Made by a program: the position numbers and the translations under genes
The notes under the pieces: generated by a model
Seen by the model: the letters and a program-made list of their open reading frames with translations, nothing else
The model's database searches: none
What the model was told of the DNA's origin: nothing
Assembly: GCA_003550945.1 (NCBI GenBank)
Contig: PULL01000120.1
Location: 1 to 6,053, forward strand
Origin: Thioalkalivibrio sp.
Lineage (GTDB): Bacteria; Pseudomonadota; Gammaproteobacteria; Ectothiorhodospirales; Ectothiorhodospiraceae
Length of the DNA: 6,053 nucleotides
Direction: 5' to 3'
In this document: positions 1 to 6,053 of the stretch, one piece after another
How the letters are laid out: every line of letters begins with the position of its first letter
How positions within the stretch are numbered: position 1 is the first letter of the stretch

Positions 1-116
1 GGCAAGGTCGTCGCCGCGGCGAGCACCAGCAGCGCCACCAGAAACGCGACCAGCGCCGAGAAGCCGAGCAGGATGCGCAGCGCGAAACGGCTGTCGCGCA
101 GATCCGAGCTGCTCAC
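1..116 (-). CDS. N-terminus of an unidentified membrane protein (partial, runs off the left edge)
   Basis: The visible 38 codons begin with GTG at 116-114 and stay open to the window edge. The peptide starts with a short polar stretch containing several Arg (SSSDLRDSRFALR), followed by about 24 hydrophobic residues (ILLGFSALVAFLVALLVLAAA). This is a typical N-terminal transmembrane anchor or uncleaved signal segment. The start codon overlaps the TGA of the upstream PH-domain gene as GTGA, so the two are probably co-transcribed and translationally coupled. The upstream GGGG is only a weak ribosome binding site, which fits coupling. Many sensor kinases, chemoreceptors and other inner-membrane proteins begin this way, so I infer membrane location only and give no family. 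A later start cannot be excluded. Confidence 0.55.
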   Translation of the reverse strand, partial: MSSSDLRDSRFALRILLGFSALVAFLVALLVLAAATTL

Positions 117-586
117 TCGAGATTACCCCGGCGGCTGCGCACGTGGTCACGCACACGGTGCGGGCTGGGCATGCCGCCGACCACGAACTCGGGTTGGTCG
201 CCGGTGGTGAACACTTCGATCTGTCCCACGCGGAACACCCGGTCCAGGAAGCTCTGGTGCACGCGCACCGCGCGGATCTGGTTCACGTGCAGGTCGACGT
301 GGTGCTTGCTGAGCAGACCTTCCTCCAGGTGCACCTCGTCGCCGGTGATGCGCAGCCGCGTGGCCCGCGTCTTCAGAAACCAGTACAGCATGATCAGGAT
401 GCCGAGACCGGTGGCGGCCAACAGCAGCGCCGGCGGGAAATCGCCCATTCCGGCGATCTGTTCGCGGAACATCAGCAGAAGCACCACGGGCGCGATGATC
501 AGCAGAAGCACGAAAAGGTATCCCAGCGGGTGATTCCGGAACATGGCCGGGTGGGAATCGTAGTGGGGCTGTGTATCGTTCGACAT
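113..586 (-). CDS. Two-helix membrane protein with a bacterial PH domain (DUF304 / YdbS-like)
   Basis: This is a 157-residue protein. After a polar N-terminus come two hydrophobic segments at about residues 21-40 (LGYLFVLLLIIAPVVLLL) and 52-71 (PALLLAATGLGILIMLYWF), so it should sit in the inner membrane. Residues 75-150 match the bacterial PH-like domain (bPH_2, formerly DUF304). They show the usual pattern of LRIT.DEV.LEEGLL, then QIRAVRVHQSFLDRVFRVGQIEVFTTG, then a closing VGGMPSPHRVRDHV helix. The length fits the single-domain YdbS type (about 160 residues) and not the longer multi-PH YdbT type. I chose the ATG at 586-584 because AGGGAGGAG lies 4 bases upstream; an in-frame ATG ten codons earlier has no such site. 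Its TGA overlaps the GTG of the next gene. The molecular role of this family is poorly defined; a part in cell-envelope processes is plausible but not shown here. Confidence 0.85.
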   Translation of the reverse strand: MSNDTQPHYDSHPAMFRNHPLGYLFVLLLIIAPVVLLLMFREQIAGMGDFPPALLLAATGLGILIMLYWFLKTRATRLRITGDEVHLEEGLLSKHHVDLHVNQIRAVRVHQSFLDRVFRVGQIEVFTTGDQPEFVVGGMPSPHRVRDHVRSRRGNLE

Positions 587-590
587 CGGA

Positions 591-599
591 CTCCTCCCT
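591..599 (-). promoter_or_regulatory. Ribosome binding site of the PH-domain gene
   Basis: Read on the minus strand this is AGGGAGGAG, followed by TCCG and the ATG at 586-584. It is a strong match to the anti-Shine-Dalgarno sequence. It settles the start in favour of the 157-residue product over the upstream in-frame ATG at 616. Confidence 0.75.
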
Positions 600-648
600 G
601 ATTTTCGGAAGCCCAAGTGTGCCAGAACCGGAGCCCGATGCGTGAGAG

Positions 649-678
649 AAAAACGCCCTCCCCCACCTGTGGGGGAGG
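649..678 (-). terminator. Intrinsic terminator downstream of metH
   Basis: On the minus strand, about 20 bases past the metH stop, CCTCCCCCAC and GTGGGGGAGG form a perfect 10-bp GC-rich stem (in practice 9 bp with a small loop). It is followed by GCG and a run of five T. The position, stem strength and T-run all fit a rho-independent terminator for metH. It also separates metH from the PH-domain gene transcribed in the same direction. A second C-rich block just upstream on the minus strand (about 682-693) could pair alternatively with the GTGGGGGAGG arm. Confidence 0.8.
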
Positions 679-697
679 CTTGGGGAGGGGGACCGGC

Positions 698-4471
<3,774 letters not shown>

Positions 4472-4698
4472 TCCCGGAAACCCGTTTCGGCGAACGTCAC
4501 AAAATACCACAGGCCCTGCAGCGGCCCGCACGCGCACACGCGCCCCGTGCCTTTACGGGTGCCCCGGGGTCCGCGGCACGGACGAGCTCCCGCACTCCGC
4601 GGACTGCGGCGGTCCGGCGGCGCCTTGTGGCCAGGGGCTCGCCCCGGACTGCGTAGGGATGTCTCCCGTGCCGTCCCCCTGCATGTCACCATAGCGCC
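4472..4698. other. Divergent metH/bpt intergenic region, GC-rich with short hairpins
   Basis: This 227-base spacer separates the start codons of two divergent genes, so it should hold both promoters. It contains several short perfect inverted repeats: CCCGT/ACGGG (4544-4559), GTCCG/CGGAC (4569-4583), CGGAC/GTCCG (4600-4616) and GGGGC/GCCCC (4634-4645). It also holds a direct repeat GGACTGCG at 4601-4608 and 4646-4653. None carries a T-run, so they do not look like terminators. I do not recognise a riboswitch family with confidence. No convincing promoter or ribosome binding site is visible for bpt. Confidence 0.5.
4501..4509 (-). promoter_or_regulatory. metH: Candidate extended -10 promoter element for metH
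   Basis: On the minus strand this reads TGGTATTTT, a TG-N extended -10 motif with a 4/6 match to TATAAT. It lies in the only AT-rich patch of an otherwise very GC-rich spacer. It would place transcription start near 4494, giving a leader of about 20 bases that includes the small inverted repeat GAAAC/GTTTC (4478-4489). There is no recognisable -35 box 17 bases upstream, so the call is tentative. Confidence 0.3.
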
Positions 4699-5451
4699 AT
4701 GCGCAGCAACCCGATCCAGTGGTATCTCACCGCGCTCCAGAACTGCCCCTACATCGGAGGCCGGGAGATGCAAACCGTGCTGGCAGACCCCGCCGCCAGC
4801 CTTGGGGCCCGGCGCTACGGCCGCCTCCTGGCAGAAGGCTTCCGCCGAAGCGGGCGCTTCGTCTACCGGCACCAGTGCCCATCCTGCTCCGCCTGCGTCG
4901 CGATACGCCTGCCGGTGGCCCGGTTCCAGCCCGACCGCTCCCAGCGCCGCTGCCTGCGCCGCAACGCAGACCTGGAACTGCGCATCGCCGCCGCGCCGGA
5001 CATCGACGAACACATGGCACTGTTCCAGCGCTACCTGCTGGCCCGCCACCCCGACGGCGGCATGGACTCCCTGTCCCGCGACGACTACGCCGACATGCTC
5101 AATGACCGCCACTGCGGCGTGTTCCTGATCGAGTGCCGCCTCGGCGGAAACCTGGTCTGTGTCGCCGTCACCGACGCGACCCCGGACGGACTGTCCGCGA
5201 TGTACACCTTCTTCGACCCCGATCAGGCCGCACGCAGCCTGGGCAGCTACGCGATCCTGCTGCAGATCGCCGAGACACTGCGCCGCGGACTACCGCACCT
5301 CTACCTCGGCTACTGGATCCCCGACTCGCCGAAAATGGCCTACAAAACCCGCTTCCGACCCTGCGAAGGCCTCCTCGGCGGCCTCTGGCGCCCCCTCCCA
5401 CCCGGGGTCGGACCAACGCAACCCCCTGTTAAAACTGAAAAAAGGGGCTGA
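4699..5451 (+). CDS. bpt: Aspartate/glutamate leucyltransferase (bacterial protein transferase, ATE family)
   Basis: This 250-residue cytosolic enzyme transfers leucine from Leu-tRNA to N-terminal Asp or Glu of proteins, marking them for ClpS/ClpAP degradation (N-end rule). The N-terminal ATE domain shows YLTALQNCPYIGGR and the cysteine cluster CPSCSAC (C60, C63, C66, with C16 earlier). It continues with RRSGRFVYRHQC and RFQPDRSQRRCLRRNADL, all family hallmarks. The C-terminal GNAT-like half shows RYLLARHPDGGMD (111-123), VAVTDATPDGLSAMYTFFDP (155-174), YLGYWI (202-207) and KMAYKTRFRP (212-221). Homologues normally end soon after a motif like GLWRPLP, so residues from about 235 on (PGVGPTQPPVKTEKRG) are extra. 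They are encoded by the repeat that begins at 5402. The ATG at 4699 gives the expected N-terminal length, but no Shine-Dalgarno site precedes it. The gene is divergent from metH, and neither aat nor infA, frequent neighbours of bpt, is adjacent. Confidence 0.95.
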   Translation: MRSNPIQWYLTALQNCPYIGGREMQTVLADPAASLGARRYGRLLAEGFRRSGRFVYRHQCPSCSACVAIRLPVARFQPDRSQRRCLRRNADLELRIAAAPDIDEHMALFQRYLLARHPDGGMDSLSRDDYADMLNDRHCGVFLIECRLGGNLVCVAVTDATPDGLSAMYTFFDPDQAARSLGSYAILLQIAETLRRGLPHLYLGYWIPDSPKMAYKTRFRPCEGLLGGLWRPLPPGVGPTQPPVKTEKRG

Positions 5452-5500
5452 TTTCCGCCCCTTTTCAGCCCTTGGAGGGGTGTTTTTGGCCCCCAAAACG
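5402..5500 (-). repeat. Repeat copy C: inverted, diverged, overlapping the 3' end of bpt
   Basis: The reverse complement of this stretch aligns without gaps to 5563-5661 of copy A, with about 71 of 99 positions identical by hand count. The outer 20 bases match 19 of 20 and the interior is much more diverged. It supplies the last 16 codons and the TGA of bpt. The far end seen in copy A (equivalent to 5530-5562) is not recognisable here, so this copy is truncated or eroded. Confidence 0.75.
5435..5468 (+). terminator. Hairpin at the bpt stop codon, probable (possibly bidirectional) terminator
   Basis: AAAAGGGGC (5440-5448) pairs perfectly with GCCCCTTTT (5457-5465). CTG/CAG extends the stem beyond a two-A bulge. 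The eight-base loop contains the bpt TGA (5449-5451). The A-tract/T-tract arms make it terminator-like on either strand. Because the stem overlaps coding sequence, translating ribosomes could interfere with folding; a further T-run follows at 5483-5487. Confidence 0.5.
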
Positions 5501-5529
5501 GCCCTGTAAGCCCGCAGCAGGACAGTCGC

Positions 5530-5664
5530 CCGGTCGACCCGGGGTCGGCCGCCGTCGAGCTGCGTTTTTGCCCCCGAAAACCCACGTTCAAGGCACGAAA
5601 AAGGCCCGATTTGGACCCATTTTTTCTATATTTTCAGGGCGTTGCCTTGGTCCGACCCCGGAGT
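5530..5664 (+). repeat. Repeat copy A (135 bp, direct)
   Basis: It aligns without gaps to copy B at 5702-5836, with 115 of 135 positions identical by hand count. It carries perfect 10-bp terminal inverted repeats, CCGGGGTCGG at 5539-5548 and CCGACCCCGG at 5652-5661, giving a 123-bp unit. The palindrome GGTCGACC sits just outside the left end. A central imperfect hairpin (about 5597-5624) has an A-run and a T-run as arms. Confidence 0.85.
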
Positions 5665-5701
5665 GTCCCCGGAGTGTGTTGCCTTGGTCCGACCCCGGAG
5701 T
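5641..5701 (+). repeat. Tandem duplication of the repeat's right end
   Basis: The 24-base right end of the element, GTTGCCTTGGTCCGACCCCG followed by GAGT, occurs at 5641-5664 and again, identical, at 5678-5701. The spacer between them (5665-5677) carries a further partial CCCCGGAGT. The second copy directly abuts copy B. The period is 37 bases. Confidence 0.85.
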
Positions 5702-5836
5702 CCGGTCGACCTCGGGTCGACGGCCGTAGAGCCGCGTTTTTACCCCCAAAAAACCCAGTTCAAGGCATAAAAGAGGCCCGTTTGGGACCCACTTTTCCTA
5801 TATTTTCAGGGTTTTGCCTTGGTCCGACCCCGGAGT
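5702..5836 (+). repeat. Repeat copy B (135 bp, direct), overlapping the 3' end of the decarboxylase gene
   Basis: It is gap-free homologous to copy A (85%). Its left inverted end is degenerate (TCGGGTCGAC in place of CCGGGGTCGG), while its right end is intact. The right end lies inside the minus-strand decarboxylase gene and encodes its last nine residues and stop codon. Confidence 0.85.
5769..5796 (-). terminator. Hairpin in copy B, candidate terminator of the decarboxylase gene
   Basis: AAAAG (5769-5773) pairs with CTTTT (5792-5796), GG (5775-5776) with CC (5789-5790), and CCC (5777-5779) with GGG (5784-5786). There is one A/A mismatch and a two-base bulge. On the minus strand it lies 10 bases past the decarboxylase TGA and ends in a T-rich arm (TCTTTTAT). 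Copy A repeats the same fold further downstream, with a run of five T. The stem is imperfect, hence the modest confidence. Confidence 0.4.
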
Positions 5837-6053
5837 AGGTCGTGCAGCACTTCCAGCACGGTCATCACGTCCTCGCGGGTGCAGTCGAAGGAGCCCGCCT
5901 GCACCCGGATCACGAAACGCCCGTCGTGCCGAGTCTGGGTCAGGTACACGCGGCCGTCGTCGTTGATCCGCGTGAGCAGGTCTTCGGTCGCCGCATCACC
6001 CGCGGACAGCGCGAACGTGAACAGGGACAGTGCAGGCGGCGTGACGATTTCGA
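5806..6053 (-). CDS. PLP-dependent group II (aromatic-L-amino-acid-type) decarboxylase, C-terminal fragment in window
   Basis: The last 81 residues of a gene whose start lies beyond the right edge. The visible part, from EIVTPPALSLFTFALS through LLTRINDDGRVYLTQTRHDG to RFVIRVQAGSFDCTREDVM, matches the small C-terminal domain of the Pyridoxal_deC family. Family members typically show a pattern like LvcFRL..N..LL..IN.sGr.yL..t.l.G.fvLR.a....T...dv. Such enzymes remove the alpha-carboxyl group of amino acids such as tyrosine, DOPA, tryptophan or glutamate using pyridoxal phosphate. The lysine that binds the cofactor lies outside the window, so the substrate cannot be inferred. After the natural end (VLEVLHDLL) come RGRTKAKP and TGA, encoded by the right end of repeat copy B. 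The gene converges on bpt. Classification rests on the C-terminal pattern only. Confidence 0.75.
   Translation of the reverse strand, partial: EIVTPPALSLFTFALSAGDAATEDLLTRINDDGRVYLTQTRHDGRFVIRVQAGSFDCTREDVMTVLEVLHDLLRGRTKAKP

Larger units (their letters stand above)
5402..5836. repeat. Cluster of three related palindromic repeat copies between convergent genes
   Basis: The stretch contains no gene of its own. It holds one inverted and two direct copies of the same element. The cluster is bracketed by inverted ends: CCGGGGTCGGACCAACGCAA at 5402-5421, and the complement of CCGGGGTCGGACCAAGGCAA at its right end (5814-5833). These differ at one of 20 positions. The core CCGGGGTCGG occurs twice in this orientation (5402, 5539) and three times inverted (5652, 5689, 5824). 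The design recalls REP/BIME clusters or a non-autonomous mobile element. No transposase is encoded in the window. Confidence 0.85.

Noticed and set aside
609..628. Sigma-54-like promoter upstream of the PH-domain gene (TGGCAC then GGGCTT on the minus strand)
   Set aside because: The GG and GC elements are one base too close for the strict -24/-12 spacing, and the TTGC element is not matched.
4589..4697. Resemblance to a cobalamin riboswitch on the metH strand: a GCAGTCCGG patch, then GGCCAC, then AGTCCGCGGAGTGCGG, loosely like the B12 box
   Set aside because: The diagnostic GCCACTG and the GGA-ACC-GCC part of the B12 box are not intact, and the 5' end would run into the bpt start. An Infernal search with the Rfam cobalamin models would decide; a significant hit on the minus strand would reinstate it.
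4472..4698. SAH or SAM riboswitch upstream of metH
   Set aside because: I looked for the conserved SAH core (GAGGAGCGCUGC-like) and SAM-class motifs on the minus strand and found none.
5402..5836. CRISPR array
   Set aside because: The repeats are long, diverged, partly inverted and irregularly spaced, with no uniform spacers and no cas genes.
5472..5838. Two overlapping plus-strand frames within the repeats (5472-5729 and 5611-5838) with similar peptides such as FSIFSGRCLGPTPE and FPIFSGFCLGPTPE
   Set aside because: The similarity simply reflects the 135-bp DNA repeats. There is no ribosome binding site, and the differences between copies look like those of non-coding DNA.

Overview
The window is GC-rich chromosomal DNA. 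MetH and the leucyltransferase Bpt read as proteobacterial, most likely gammaproteobacterial. MetH tracks the E. coli enzyme closely through all its modules, and the coding regions strongly favour G/C at third codon positions. I cannot name the species from sequence alone.

Layout, left to right. (1) Positions 1-586, minus strand: a small two-helix membrane protein with a bacterial PH (DUF304-type) domain. Its stop codon overlaps, as GTGA, the start of a second membrane protein that runs off the left edge. (2) Positions 587-697: a short spacer holding a good intrinsic terminator for metH and the ribosome binding site of the PH-domain gene. (3) Positions 698-4471, minus strand: complete metH, cobalamin-dependent methionine synthase, with its zinc, cobalamin and AdoMet-binding residues present. 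(4) Positions 4472-4698: a divergent, very GC-rich spacer with several short hairpins and one candidate extended -10 promoter for metH. (5) Positions 4699-5451, plus strand: bpt, the N-end-rule aspartate/glutamate leucyltransferase. (6) Positions 5402-5836: a cluster of three related repeat copies. Two are direct, 135 bp long and about 85% identical. The third is inverted and about 72% identical over 99 positions. Each has a central hairpin and an outer end of the form CCGGGGTCGGACCAA. (7) Positions 5806-6053, minus strand: the C-terminal end of a PLP-dependent (group II, aromatic-amino-acid type) decarboxylase.

The most notable point is how the repeat cluster relates to its neighbours. The two unrelated genes that converge on it both read into its outer inverted ends. 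They take their last residues and stop codons from repeat DNA: about 16 residues for Bpt and about 9 for the decarboxylase, in different reading frames. This looks like a REP/MITE-like element that has colonised a convergent intergenic region and now supplies both protein tails and probably both terminators. The other genes are ordinary housekeeping genes with no obvious shared pathway. I see no new multi-gene system, CRISPR array, tRNA or rRNA.
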